This document shows, one piece after another, positions 8,702 through 16,294 of a stretch of 64,000 bases of DNA; position 1 is the first letter of the stretch; every line of letters starts with the position of its first letter. Below the pieces are notes generated by a model. That model did not search any database. It saw only the letters and a program-made list of their open reading frames with translations, and was not told where the DNA came from. A program made the translations under genes and the position numbers. This stretch comes from Pseudomonadota bacterium (lineage in GTDB: Bacteria; Pseudomonadota; Gammaproteobacteria; Steroidobacterales; Steroidobacteraceae), in assembly GCA_023391815.1 (NCBI GenBank), contig JAEWAF010000107.1, positions 47,202 through 111,201 on the forward strand, written 5' to 3'.

Positions 8702-9339
8702 GCGCTCGCAAACTTCTTGGTATCGTGCCGTTCATCGCTCTGCTGTCGGGTATTGCTCACGCGCAGTCATCTTTCGACACGGAGCTTGCGCGCATTCAGC
8801 AGCAATGGGCGGTCGCGAATTATCAGATCGCGTCGAAGGATGAGAAGGTCAAAGCATTCGAAGCACTGGCCACGCAGGCGCACCGATTCTCCACCACGAA
8901 CCCGCAACGCGCCGAGCCATTGATCTGGGAGGGCATCGTACTGAGCACCTACGCGGGCGCGAAGGGCGGGTTGGGGGTGCTGGGCTTGGCCAAGAAATCC
9001 CGCGCGGCGCTCGAAGCTGCGCTCAGGATCGATGACAAAGCGCTCGACGGCTCGGCGTACACGAGCCTCGGTGCGTTGTATTCGAAAGTGCCCGGGTTCC
9101 CGCTGGGCTTTGGCAGCGATGACAAAGCACAGGCGCTGTTTGCGAAGGCCTTGCAACTCAATCCCGACGGCATCGATCCGAACTACTTCTACGCGCAGTA
9201 CCTCTGCGACCGGAATGAATGCCACGAGGCCTTGCGCTACCTCCAGCGTGCCGCCGATGCGCCGCCTCGCCCGGGCCGCGAGCTCGCGGATCAGGGCCGG
9301 CATCGCGAAGTCATTGAGCTGATGGCGAAGGCGCGCTGA
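8698..9339 (+). CDS. Exported TPR-like repeat protein
   Basis: The protein has 213 residues with a signal peptide (LLGIVPFIALLSGIAHAQSS, cleavage after AHA). The mature part is helical with TPR-like repeats: AEPLIWEGIVLSTYAGAKGG, SRAALEAALRIDDKALDGSAYTSLGALY and KALQLNPDGIDPNYFYAQYLCD. Position and length fit the periplasmic TPR proteins often placed last in thermostable-hemolysin clusters. The start codon overlaps the SDR stop. A strong hairpin follows (9366-9399), so this is the operon end. It probably works as a periplasmic scaffold; no enzymatic motif is visible. Confidence 0.7.
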   Translation: MSARKLLGIVPFIALLSGIAHAQSSFDTELARIQQQWAVANYQIASKDEKVKAFEALATQAHRFSTTNPQRAEPLIWEGIVLSTYAGAKGGLGVLGLAKKSRAALEAALRIDDKALDGSAYTSLGALYSKVPGFPLGFGSDDKAQALFAKALQLNPDGIDPNYFYAQYLCDRNECHEALRYLQRAADAPPRPGRELADQGRHREVIELMAKAR

Positions 9340-9365
9340 ACGACGGCAGCGATCTGTCGAAGACC

Positions 9366-9399
9366 CGGCCGGACCGGTCCTGAAAAAGCAGTCCGGCCG
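9366..9399 (+). terminator. Hairpin ending the hemolysin-cluster operon
   Basis: CGGCCGGAC (9366-9374) and GTCCGGCCG (9391-9399) form a 9-bp stem around a 16-base A-rich loop. No T-run follows, but the position 26 bases after the last stop codon fits a terminator. Confidence 0.55.
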
Positions 9400-9457
9400 C
9401 GATTGATTTCCGCCGGGCCGGCGTCTAGCGGCGAATGGAATGCCGCGTTAGCCTGCC

Positions 9458-9960
9458 ATGACCCGATCCGGCCTGCCGTCACTGCTCGATAAATCCCGTC
9501 GTTTCGTTGTGTTAGCCGCGCTTGTCTGCCTGGCGCCGGCGGTTCTGGCGGCCGATGAGCCGCTCGACTTGACACAATTCCGTGGCAAGGTCGTGGTGAT
9601 CGACTTTTGGGCGTCATGGTGCGCGCCTTGTCGCCAGTCCTTCCCGTGGCTCAACGAAATGCAGGCCAAGTACCGCGATCGCGGTCTGGTGATCATCGGC
9701 GTCAACGTCGACCGCGAGCGCGCCGAGGCCGATCGGTTCCTGCAACAGACGCCCGCCGATTTTCAGATCGTGTACGACCCCGACGCGCGCTGGCGTCGCG
9801 CTATCAGGTGCCCGGTATGCCCAGCTCGTATGTGATCGGACCGGATGGTGGGCAAGTGGGCGTCCACATCGGTTTTCGCCAAGGCGTGCGTCAGGAGCGC
9901 GAGGCTGAGCTCGAGCGCCTGCTTTCGAAGGCCGGCACGGATCGTGCTCACGCTCAATGA
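9458..9960 (+). pseudogene. TlpA-family thioredoxin, interrupted by a one-base frameshift
   Basis: The first frame encodes a signal/anchor segment (FVVLAALVCLAPAVLAAD) and a thioredoxin domain with WASWCAPC (Cys55, Cys58), then runs to VYDPDAR at about position 9790. The conserved continuation SRYQVPGMPSSYVIGPDG, with the cis-proline loop, is in the next frame and runs to the stop at 9958-9960. One missing base after 9790, in a CGCGCGCTGG run, explains both halves; the restored protein would be about 167 residues, normal for TlpA-like periplasmic disulfide reductases. It heads the operon with the DUF4266, DUF3570 and ApbE genes. It may be a real mutation or a sequencing error. Confidence 0.8.
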
Positions 9961-9982
9961 TTGGATGATCGGGAGAATGCGA

Positions 9983-10195
9983 ATGAAAGCAATGGGTCTG
10001 CTCGTAGCGTGCCTCGCCATGCAGGGCTGCGCGAGTGTCGGTGTCGAGCCCTGGCAGCGCGACGTGCTCGCGCGACCGGAGATGTCTCTGGATGCAAACC
10101 CCGTCGATGCGGCGATCGACGATCACATCTATTTCAGCAAGGAAGCTTCCAGCGGCGGACGCGGGTTCGGCGGCGGCGGCTGCGGTTGCAACTGA
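9983..10195 (+). CDS. DUF4266 small lipoprotein with Cys-Gly-rich C-terminus
   Basis: The 70-residue protein begins MKAMGLLVACLAMQGCASVG, a lipoprotein-type signal with the likely lipidated cysteine at Cys16. The mature part contains VEPWQRDVLARPEMSLD, the conserved core of DUF4266, and ends in GRGFGGGGCGCN, so the last three residues include two cysteines in a glycine run. GGGAGA lies 6 bases before the ATG at 9983; an in-frame ATG at 9977 is too close to it. It sits between the TlpA-like and DUF3570 genes, an order that recurs in other proteobacteria. The two C-terminal cysteines could be the substrate of the TlpA-like reductase or a metal site; this is inference. Confidence 0.8.
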   Translation: MKAMGLLVACLAMQGCASVGVEPWQRDVLARPEMSLDANPVDAAIDDHIYFSKEASSGGRGFGGGGCGCN

Positions 10196-10211
10196 GCATT
10201 ACGGAACACGA

Positions 10212-11513
10212 ATGAAAGACGATAACAATCTGGGCGCCCGGCTCGCCGCCGCCACTTGCGCTCTGCTGGGCGCCAGCGCGGCACCGGTCATGGCGGAAGA
10301 GGCCGAACGCTGGTCATTCGACACCGCGCTGCTGTACTACGGCGAGAATGACGATCGAGTGCAGGATGTGAGTGCGACGATCGGAGCGAAACGCGCGTTC
10401 GACGAACGCTTGCTGAATCTCACATTGACCGCGGATACGTTGACTGGCGCGTCGGCGAGCGGTGCGATCGCCACCGATGCGCCGCAGACTTTCACGAGCC
10501 CGTCCGGCAAGGCGGTGTACTCGACGCCCGCCGGCAAAACGCCGCTCGACGACACCTTCCACGACACGCGATTCGCGCTCAACGCGAGCTGGACGCAGCC
10601 GCTCGCACGTCTGTACACGTTGTCCGCCGGGCTCGGATTCTCGACGGAATACGATTACACGCACCTCGGTGCGAATCTCTCGCTCGCGCGCGATTTCAAC
10701 AAACGCAATACGACCGTCAGCGCCGGTCTGGCCTGGTCGCAAGACGACATCGATCCCGTCGGTGGCGCGCCGGTGCCGCTCTCGCAGATGCTGGACGTCG
10801 GCAACTCGGCCAACAAACGCAACAGCGACAGCAAGGACGTGATCGATCTGCTGTTCGGCGTGACCCAGGTCCTGTCACGTAACACCGTGCTGCGCGTGAA
10901 CTATTCCTATAGTCAGTCGAGCGGCTATCTGAACGATCCGTACAAGATTCTGAGTGTCGTCGACGGCACTACCGGCGACACGATTCTGCGCACCCCGGCG
11001 CCGGGCGTGCAAGGACCGACGGGCGTCTATCTGTACGAGAGCCGGCCCGATTCGCGAACGAAGCACAGCCTCTATGCCGAGATGAAACATGCGTTCGGCG
11101 CGCCGGTTCTGTACGGTTCCTATCGGTTCATGACGGACGATTGGGGTATCGACTCGAGCACGGCTGAAGTGCGCCTGCGCTGGCCCGTGGGAAGCGCGAA
11201 CTACGTTGAGCCGGTGGTTCGTTACTACATGCAGTCGCAAGCGGATTTTTATCACCCGAGCCTGGTGCAAGGCGCGGCCTTGCCGGCGTATGCGTCAGCG
11301 GACTTTCGATTGGGTGAGTTCGATGCAGTCACCGTCGGGGCCAAATTCGGCCATCAGACCTCGAGCGGCAATGAGTGGAACGCCCGGTTGGAGTACTACC
11401 AGCAGAACGGAACCATCTCGCGCGATCAGCTGATCGGCAATCAGTTCGCTCGCGCGCAGTACCCGGATCTGAAGGCAGTGATCGCCCAGTTCGGCTATCG
11501 CTTCGGGTTGTAG
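10212..11513 (+). CDS. DUF3570 exported beta-barrel-like protein with an ApbE-type flavinylation motif
   Basis: The protein has 433 residues with a signal peptide ending PVMAEE. The mature chain alternates aromatic and polar residues (ALLYYGENDDRV, SAGLGFSTEYDYTHLGANLS, LRVNYSYSQSSGY) and ends in F-G-Y-R-F-G-L, so an outer-membrane beta-barrel is likely. Residues 75-81 are D-T-L-T-G-A-S (codons 10434-10454), which fits the D-x-x-[ST]-G-A-[ST] pattern that ApbE enzymes modify with FMN, and the next gene is an ApbE. The family's function is unknown. The gene lies 16 bases after the DUF4266 gene and 22 bases before the apbE-like gene, so the three are almost certainly co-transcribed. Confidence 0.85.
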   Translation: MKDDNNLGARLAAATCALLGASAAPVMAEEAERWSFDTALLYYGENDDRVQDVSATIGAKRAFDERLLNLTLTADTLTGASASGAIATDAPQTFTSPSGKAVYSTPAGKTPLDDTFHDTRFALNASWTQPLARLYTLSAGLGFSTEYDYTHLGANLSLARDFNKRNTTVSAGLAWSQDDIDPVGGAPVPLSQMLDVGNSANKRNSDSKDVIDLLFGVTQVLSRNTVLRVNYSYSQSSGYLNDPYKILSVVDGTTGDTILRTPAPGVQGPTGVYLYESRPDSRTKHSLYAEMKHAFGAPVLYGSYRFMTDDWGIDSSTAEVRLRWPVGSANYVEPVVRYYMQSQADFYHPSLVQGAALPAYASADFRLGEFDAVTVGAKFGHQTSSGNEWNARLEYYQQNGTISRDQLIGNQFARAQYPDLKAVIAQFGYRFGL

Positions 11514-11535
11514 CACTCGGACGAGAGGCTTCGAC

Positions 11536-12450
11536 ATGCAGGGCACGACTTCGCAGAGCGCGTCCTTTACGCTGAGCCGTGAGGAGGACCACTGGGTTGG
11601 ACGGTTCACGGCGATGGCGTCGCCCTGCGAAGTGCTGATCGAACAAGCTCCGGAAGCGCTCGCGCGACAGATCGTCGATGTCGCCGCGGCCTGCGCATGG
11701 CGAATCGAGCGCAAGTTCAGCCGCTACCGATGCGACGGCGTGGTGCACATGATCAACTCGAGCGCCGGGCGCACGGTCGTGCTCGATGAAGAAACGGCGG
11801 CGTTGATCGACTTCGCCGAAACGTTGACGAAGATGTCGGAGGGGCGCTTCGATATCACCTCGGGCGTGCTCCGCACCGTGTGGACGTTCGATGGCGGCAA
11901 CCTCGTTCCCTCTCAAGCGGAGATCGATGCGGTGATGACGTGCGTCGGGTGGCACCACGTGCAATGGCGCAAACCCGCCCTGCAGTTGCGGCCCGGCATG
12001 CAGATCGATCTCGGTGGTATCGGCAAGGAATATGCGGTGGATCAGGCGGCGGCTCGTATCGAGGAGATCGCACCGAGCTTGAGCTGCCTGATCAATTTCG
12101 GCGGTGATGTCGTGGTACGACATCCACGCCGCGATGGTCAGCCGTGGCGAGTGGGTATCGAGGCGACGGATCGTGCCGGAACGGCACTACGCGTCGTGCA
12201 TCTCACTCGCGGCGGGCTTGCGACGAGCGGCGACTCGCGCCGCTTCGTGCTCCACCGCGGCCGCCGTTATTCACACATCATCGATGCGCGTACAGGCTGG
12301 CCGGTGCCGGATGCTCCTCATTCAATCACAGTCGCCGCGGATACCTGCACGCAAGCCGGAACATTGACGACCCTCGCCATGCTACAGGGAGCGGGGTGCG
12401 AAGATTTCCTGCGGGCGAGCGGGACGAAATATTGGATTCAGCCGGCGTGA
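11536..12450 (+). CDS. apbE: FAD:protein FMN transferase (ApbE family)
   Basis: This 304-residue ApbE/RnfF-family enzyme transfers FMN from FAD to Thr/Ser of a target protein in a Mg-dependent reaction. Family marks are MASPCEVLI, the FSRY segment, GRFDITSGVLRTVWTF, the flavin-binding MQIDLGGIGKEYAVD near residue 155, INFGGDVVV, and HIIDARTGWPV with DTCTQAGTLTTLAML. Most family members are exported lipoproteins or periplasmic; this one shows no signal peptide from the ATG at 11536, which is odd if its target is the exported DUF3570 protein upstream. It ends the TlpA-DUF4266-DUF3570-ApbE operon. Confidence 0.88.
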   Translation: MQGTTSQSASFTLSREEDHWVGRFTAMASPCEVLIEQAPEALARQIVDVAAACAWRIERKFSRYRCDGVVHMINSSAGRTVVLDEETAALIDFAETLTKMSEGRFDITSGVLRTVWTFDGGNLVPSQAEIDAVMTCVGWHHVQWRKPALQLRPGMQIDLGGIGKEYAVDQAAARIEEIAPSLSCLINFGGDVVVRHPRRDGQPWRVGIEATDRAGTALRVVHLTRGGLATSGDSRRFVLHRGRRYSHIIDARTGWPVPDAPHSITVAADTCTQAGTLTTLAMLQGAGCEDFLRASGTKYWIQPA

Positions 12451-12470
12451 AGCGCCCCTTGGACGGTCCA

Positions 12471-12496
12471 GTGATGTCCCATCATCGGGACATCAC
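12471..12496. promoter_or_regulatory. Perfect 10-bp inverted repeat, probable HipB operator
   Basis: GTGATGTCCC (12471-12480) and GGGACATCAC (12487-12496) are exact reverse complements around ATCATC. The repeat lies 61-86 bases before hipB. The half-site GGGACA/TGTCCC recurs at 12542-12547 and around the hipB start, as expected for an autoregulated antitoxin operator. A terminator for apbE is the alternative, but no T-run follows. Confidence 0.55.
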
Positions 12497-12531
12497 CCCG
12501 GTTGTACCTTAATCCGGACAAAGCCGATCTG

Positions 12532-12554
12532 TACCCCAAACGGGACATGGGGTA
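12532..12554. promoter_or_regulatory. Second palindrome at the hipB start
   Basis: TACCCC (12532-12537) pairs with GGGGTA (12549-12554), with GGGACAT inside the loop. It ends 2 bases before the hipB ATG at 12557, so a bound repressor would block transcription or ribosome access. The GGGG of the right arm also serves as the likely Shine-Dalgarno sequence. Confidence 0.4.
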
Positions 12555-12556
12555 GC

Positions 12557-12922
12557 ATGTCCAGAATGAGGGACACCCCCATCAAGACCATCGAAGCGCT
12601 CGGGCAGGCGGTGCGCGCGCGTAGGCTGGAGAAGAAGCTTTCCCAAGCTGAACTTGCCCAGCGCATGGGCGTAGAGCGTAAGTGGGTGGTCCGCCTCGAA
12701 GCGGGCAACCAAGCAGCCGAGATTGGTAATGTGCTCAAGGCGATGAAGGTCCTTGATCTCGAGCTCAAGGCGATCGAGCCCGGCAGCAAGCCTATTCCAG
12801 TTCGCGCCCCCACGCTCACCCCGCGAGTTCGCGATGTGTTCGCAAGTGAGGGGGTCATGGGCCCGAAATCCGACGCTCGCTCTCGGGAGTCAGACGATGA
12901 CACGCCTGATCGCAATCGTTGA
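12557..12922 (+). CDS. hipB: HipB-like antitoxin, XRE-family DNA-binding protein
   Basis: The protein has 121 residues. Residues about 12-66 form an HTH_3 domain: LGQAVRARRLEKKLSQAELAQRMGVE, WVVRLEAGNQAAEIGNVLKAM, LDLELKAI. A disordered charged tail follows. It is the repressor/antitoxin half of a HipBA module, binding DNA as a dimer and holding HipA inactive. It overlaps hipA by 26 bases, a normal arrangement. An in-frame ATG at 12566 could also be used. It is preceded by two palindromes that are good autoregulatory operator candidates. Confidence 0.88.
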   Translation: MSRMRDTPIKTIEALGQAVRARRLEKKLSQAELAQRMGVERKWVVRLEAGNQAAEIGNVLKAMKVLDLELKAIEPGSKPIPVRAPTLTPRVRDVFASEGVMGPKSDARSRESDDDTPDRNR

Positions 12923-14207
12923 GGGCGTCGCGCTCGGTACGATCGAGAGCAACAAGTACGGAGCTCTGAGCTTCGCCTATGACCCCGCGTGGCTTGCTCG
13001 TGCGGATGCCATCCCGCTATCCACATCGATGCCGCTTGCAGAGACGGTTTACAAGCAAAAGCAGATCTCAAACTTCCTCTGGAACCTGCTCCCGGAGAAC
13101 CAGCATGTGCTCGAAAGCTGGGCCGAGGAATACAAGACCAGTCCGAACAATTCCTTTGCCCTGATTTCCAAAGTGGGTGAGGACGTGCCCGGTGCCGCGC
13201 AGTTCATTACAGAGGATCGGGCTGCGGAATACCTTGGCCAACCGAAGGCAGGCATCGAGTGGATTTCAGTCGAAGAGGTGGAGGAGCGTATCCGGATCCT
13301 CAAGAAGGATCATTCGGCGCTGCGCCTCCACAAAGACTTAGGTCGGATCAGTCTCGCAGGCGCACAGGCGAAGACTGCGCTCTACTGGGACGGCAATCGC
13401 TGGGGCGTTCCCTCGGGACGGGCGCCGACGACGCACATCCTCAAGCCTCAGATTCCTAACTTCGAAGGCATCGTCGAGAACGAGCATCTATGTATGAGGA
13501 TCGCGGCCCGCACCGGTTTGCCCACAGCGACCTCTCAAGTCCTTCAGTTCTCCGAGCCTGTCATTGTGGTTACTCGCTACGATCGCCTTCCTGCGCTTAC
13601 ACCAGGCGGAGTGATGCGTCGAGTACATCAGGAGGATTTTTGCCAGGCGCTCACCTGCTCGCCAGCCGCGAAATACCAAGAGAACAACGGGCCCGGCATC
13701 AAAGATTGCGTCACGCTATTGCGGCGCATCTCAAGCGACCCTGACGCTGACATTGCTGCATTTATCAAAGCCAACATCTTGAATTGGTACATCGGTGGCG
13801 TAGATGCGCATGCGAAGAATTTTTCGATCCTCATTGGTCCTGATGGGAATCTCTTGGCCCCGCTGTACGATGTGTCCAGTCAAATCCAATATGCGGAGCA
13901 GTTAGGAAAGAACAGCCACAGGCTCGCGATGAAGATCGGCGGCTACTATGAAATTCCGCGAATCGGACTGAATGAATGGTCATCGATGGCCAAGGCCTGC
14001 AAGCTCAATGAGGATGAAGTCGCGGGATGGATCTTCGATCTCGGAGCGTCATTGCCACAGCACGTGAGCGATGCCTCCAACGAAGCCATCGAGCAAGGGC
14101 TTGATGCAAAGATCATCGAGCCACTTCGGGATGCGCTCATCCATCACATCCAGGAGCGCGTTGCCTCGATCACGACCATTTCCTATTCGAAGGGTCCGAG
14201 ACCCTGA
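12897..14207 (+). CDS. hipA: HipA-family serine/threonine kinase toxin
   Basis: The protein has 436 residues, the usual HipA length. The N-terminal Couple_hipA subdomain (VEGVALGTIES, LSFAYDPAWLA, PLSTSMPL) is followed by the kinase core. RISLAGAQAK near residue 150 corresponds to the phosphate-binding/autophosphorylated loop. NWYIGGVDAHAKNFSIL (about residue 300) holds the catalytic aspartate and asparagine. LAPLYDVSS holds the metal-binding Asp. All key residues are present, so the kinase should be active. HipA of E. coli phosphorylates glutamyl-tRNA synthetase and causes persistence; other HipA proteins use other tRNA synthetases, so the target here is open. The start is set at ATG 12897, within the end of hipB. 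By eye the gene is less GC-rich than its neighbours, consistent with acquisition. Confidence 0.9.
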   Translation: MTRLIAIVEGVALGTIESNKYGALSFAYDPAWLARADAIPLSTSMPLAETVYKQKQISNFLWNLLPENQHVLESWAEEYKTSPNNSFALISKVGEDVPGAAQFITEDRAAEYLGQPKAGIEWISVEEVEERIRILKKDHSALRLHKDLGRISLAGAQAKTALYWDGNRWGVPSGRAPTTHILKPQIPNFEGIVENEHLCMRIAARTGLPTATSQVLQFSEPVIVVTRYDRLPALTPGGVMRRVHQEDFCQALTCSPAAKYQENNGPGIKDCVTLLRRISSDPDADIAAFIKANILNWYIGGVDAHAKNFSILIGPDGNLLAPLYDVSSQIQYAEQLGKNSHRLAMKIGGYYEIPRIGLNEWSSMAKACKLNEDEVAGWIFDLGASLPQHVSDASNEAIEQGLDAKIIEPLRDALIHHIQERVASITTISYSKGPRP

Positions 14208-14259
14208 AGTCCGTGCGCCTCCTCAAGACGATAAACATCGTCCCTCGCAAGCGCTTGCG

Positions 14260-15084
14260 TCAGCCAAGCACGGTCTTTCGTGAGGCGCCGGCCGAAGCAC
14301 TCGCCGGAACCGAGAGCGACGCGCGAGTATCCGCCAACGCAAGTTGAATCAGTTCCTTCGCAGCTCGCGCCGCGCGATCGGCGTCCTTGTCGACGATGGC
14401 GGCGTAAAGCCGTCGGTGATCGGGAATCGCGTCACGCGGAGGCTGATTCGATTGGTACTTGAAGTAAGTGGTCCAGTGGATGGCGGCGCAGATCGATGCG
14501 GACAGTGTCATGAGCGCCTGGTTGCCGGTCGCCTCCAGAAGCGCTTCGTGAAATCGCTCATCGGCTGCCCGTCCCTCGGCGGAGGCGAGTCCGTGACGCG
14601 CCATGTCCTCCAGAGCGTAGCCCATGGCGCTGAGCTGGTCCTCACTGCGCCGGCGCGCCGCCAATTCGGCAGCGTGCGGTTCGAAGATGCCGCGAAGCTC
14701 GAACAGTTCCTGGATGAAGCTCAAGCTGGGCCCGCTATGGAAAGCCCACCGCAACACGTCGGGATCGAGGATCTGCCAGCGTCGTCTGTCGGTCACGTGC
14801 GTGCCGAGGTGCGGGCGGCTTTCCACCAGTCCCTTCGCGACCAGCATGCGCACGGCTTCTCGATAAGCGGTACGTGACACGCCGAAATCGACGGTCGCAT
14901 CCATCTCCTTCGGCAACAGCGAGCCGACCGCGCGTCGACCGCACAGAATGGACGAGCCCAACTCGCCGGCAATTCTTCTGTGAACGGATGAAGCAGGTGT
15001 GGCGGCGTGCATGGAGCCTGCGATATCCGAGAGCGGGATGGCCCATTCCGGCGCGGCTCTCTGACTCTTCGTGGCGCTGTGCAT
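14260..15084 (-). CDS. GntR/FadR-subfamily regulator, sugar-acid (DgoR-like) type
   Basis: The protein has about 274 residues from the ATG at 15084, which has GGAG 11 bases upstream; a GTG at 15147 in frame is an alternative. A winged HTH (VHRRIAGELGSSILCG, LLPKEMDATVDFGVSRTAYREAVRMLVAKGLVES, GTHV) is followed by RRRWQILDPDVLRW, the linker seen in DgoR-like hexonate regulators. A FCD ligand-binding domain follows (FIQELFELRGIFEPHAAELAA, DERFHEALLEATGN, DHRRLYAAI). Ligands of this group are sugar acids or other carboxylates. It is convergent with hipA and transcribed in the same direction as the quinoprotein operon to its right, which it may control. Confidence 0.85.
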   Translation of the reverse strand: MHSATKSQRAAPEWAIPLSDIAGSMHAATPASSVHRRIAGELGSSILCGRRAVGSLLPKEMDATVDFGVSRTAYREAVRMLVAKGLVESRPHLGTHVTDRRRWQILDPDVLRWAFHSGPSLSFIQELFELRGIFEPHAAELAARRRSEDQLSAMGYALEDMARHGLASAEGRAADERFHEALLEATGNQALMTLSASICAAIHWTTYFKYQSNQPPRDAIPDHRRLYAAIVDKDADRAARAAKELIQLALADTRASLSVPASASAGASRKTVLG

Positions 15085-15328
15085 GTGAGTGTCCACTCCG
15101 GTAACGAAAGTGCGGGTGATCCTGTTCGCCCGCTCGCCATTGCGCACAGCCGGCGACGCGGGCGTTGTAAACGACTATATCGTAAATATGAAAACGCTTG
15201 CACTTATCAAAACGCGGCCGATCGTTTCGCGCGAGTGTTTCCGTGCCAAATCTCTCGATCGTGAAATAAACAGCGCGAACATGCGAAGTGCTCGTCGAGC
15301 CACGCGATGCACGCCGAGATCGCAACGC

Positions 15329-16273
15329 TCAGTCCTCCGGTGCCTGAAAGTTATGCATTCCGTCCGGGCGCGGATTGATCGCGAGCCGGGTGGCCATGCC
15401 GTTGCCGCCGAAGCTGGCGCGATGCCAGCGACCTTGGGGCGCATAGACGACGTCACCCGGCTCGGCCGTAAAGAATGGAACTCCTTCGATCAGATAATCG
15501 ATCTTGCCTTCCAGAACCAGCCAGAACTCGGAATAGCCGATATGGAAGTGCCCGAGATTGCTGGCCGGCGGCGCGGGTTGGCCCGGGCCGCGAATCATGT
15601 TGGCAAAGGTTTTGTCGTCTTTGACGAACGGGCCGCCGCGGCCGTTCGCGTTGACGACGTCCTTGATGAAATCGAGATAGGGTTTGTTGACCTCGTCGTA
15701 CGCGCCATGGCCGGTGTAGGTGACCTTCATATATTTCTTTCCGTCCATCGGCACGGGCGTCTCGTCGATCGGATAGAGCGGCACTGCTTGCGCGCCTCTG
15801 ACCTCGAAGCGCAGCGAAGGCTCCGAGCCCTCGGTTTCAATGCTGTAGGCGACTCGGTAAGGGACCTGCACCATGAAGCCTTGGGTTGCGACGAAGGGCT
15901 GCTGGCCGTCGATGCTCACTCGCATGCGGCCCGACTGCACGATCCAGAAGACCCGGTCGTCGGCGAAGAACTGCCGTTTGCTCTTCTCGCCGGGCGCCAT
16001 GCTGATGTAACGCGCGATGAAGTCCCGGTCGCTGACGATGTCTTCCTGCCAGCTGCGCTGACCGGAATGTTTCGTGAGCACGTCCGCGAGCTTCCAATGC
16101 GGTTTGTTGGGCGCGGTCCAGGCGGTGGTCTCCACTGGCTTTGCGGACCAGGCGACAATGGGCTGCGGCCGCTGCGGCGGGGATTGCTGTGCCAGCGCGC
16201 CGCTAGCGCAGATCAATGTGCCGGCCAGCGCGAACCAGAGCTGCTGCAAGCGGGACCGGTCGGACTTTCTCAT
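15329..16273 (-). CDS. Exported bicupin protein
   Basis: The 314-residue protein has a signal peptide (LWFALAGTLICASGALAQQ). It has two cupin-like halves: residues about 95-165 (DRVFWIVQSGRMRVSIDGQQPF, FMVQVPYRVAYSIE) and about 235-305. The second half has LGHFHIGYSEFWLVLEGKIDYLIEG, then GDVVYAPQGRWHRASF. Only the second retains the H-x-H-(x)n-E and later H metal ligands; the first has lost them. It is the last gene of a six-gene minus-strand operon led by another cupin and the PQQ dehydrogenase. The role could be an isomerase, dioxygenase or binding protein for a periplasmic intermediate; I cannot choose between these. Confidence 0.75.
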   Translation of the reverse strand: MRKSDRSRLQQLWFALAGTLICASGALAQQSPPQRPQPIVAWSAKPVETTAWTAPNKPHWKLADVLTKHSGQRSWQEDIVSDRDFIARYISMAPGEKSKRQFFADDRVFWIVQSGRMRVSIDGQQPFVATQGFMVQVPYRVAYSIETEGSEPSLRFEVRGAQAVPLYPIDETPVPMDGKKYMKVTYTGHGAYDEVNKPYLDFIKDVVNANGRGGPFVKDDKTFANMIRGPGQPAPPASNLGHFHIGYSEFWLVLEGKIDYLIEGVPFFTAEPGDVVYAPQGRWHRASFGGNGMATRLAINPRPDGMHNFQAPED

Positions 16274-16294
16274 GGCATCTCCGTTGTTGGATCT

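Noticed and set aside
12471..12496. Inverted repeat read as the apbE terminator
   Set aside because: No T-run follows and the half-site recurs at the hipB start, so an operator is the better reading; not excluded.
14246..14259. CGCAAGCGCTTGCG palindrome between hipA and the GntR gene
   Set aside because: Perfect, but it has no loop for a terminator hairpin and lies at the 3' ends of two converging genes, where an operator has little use.
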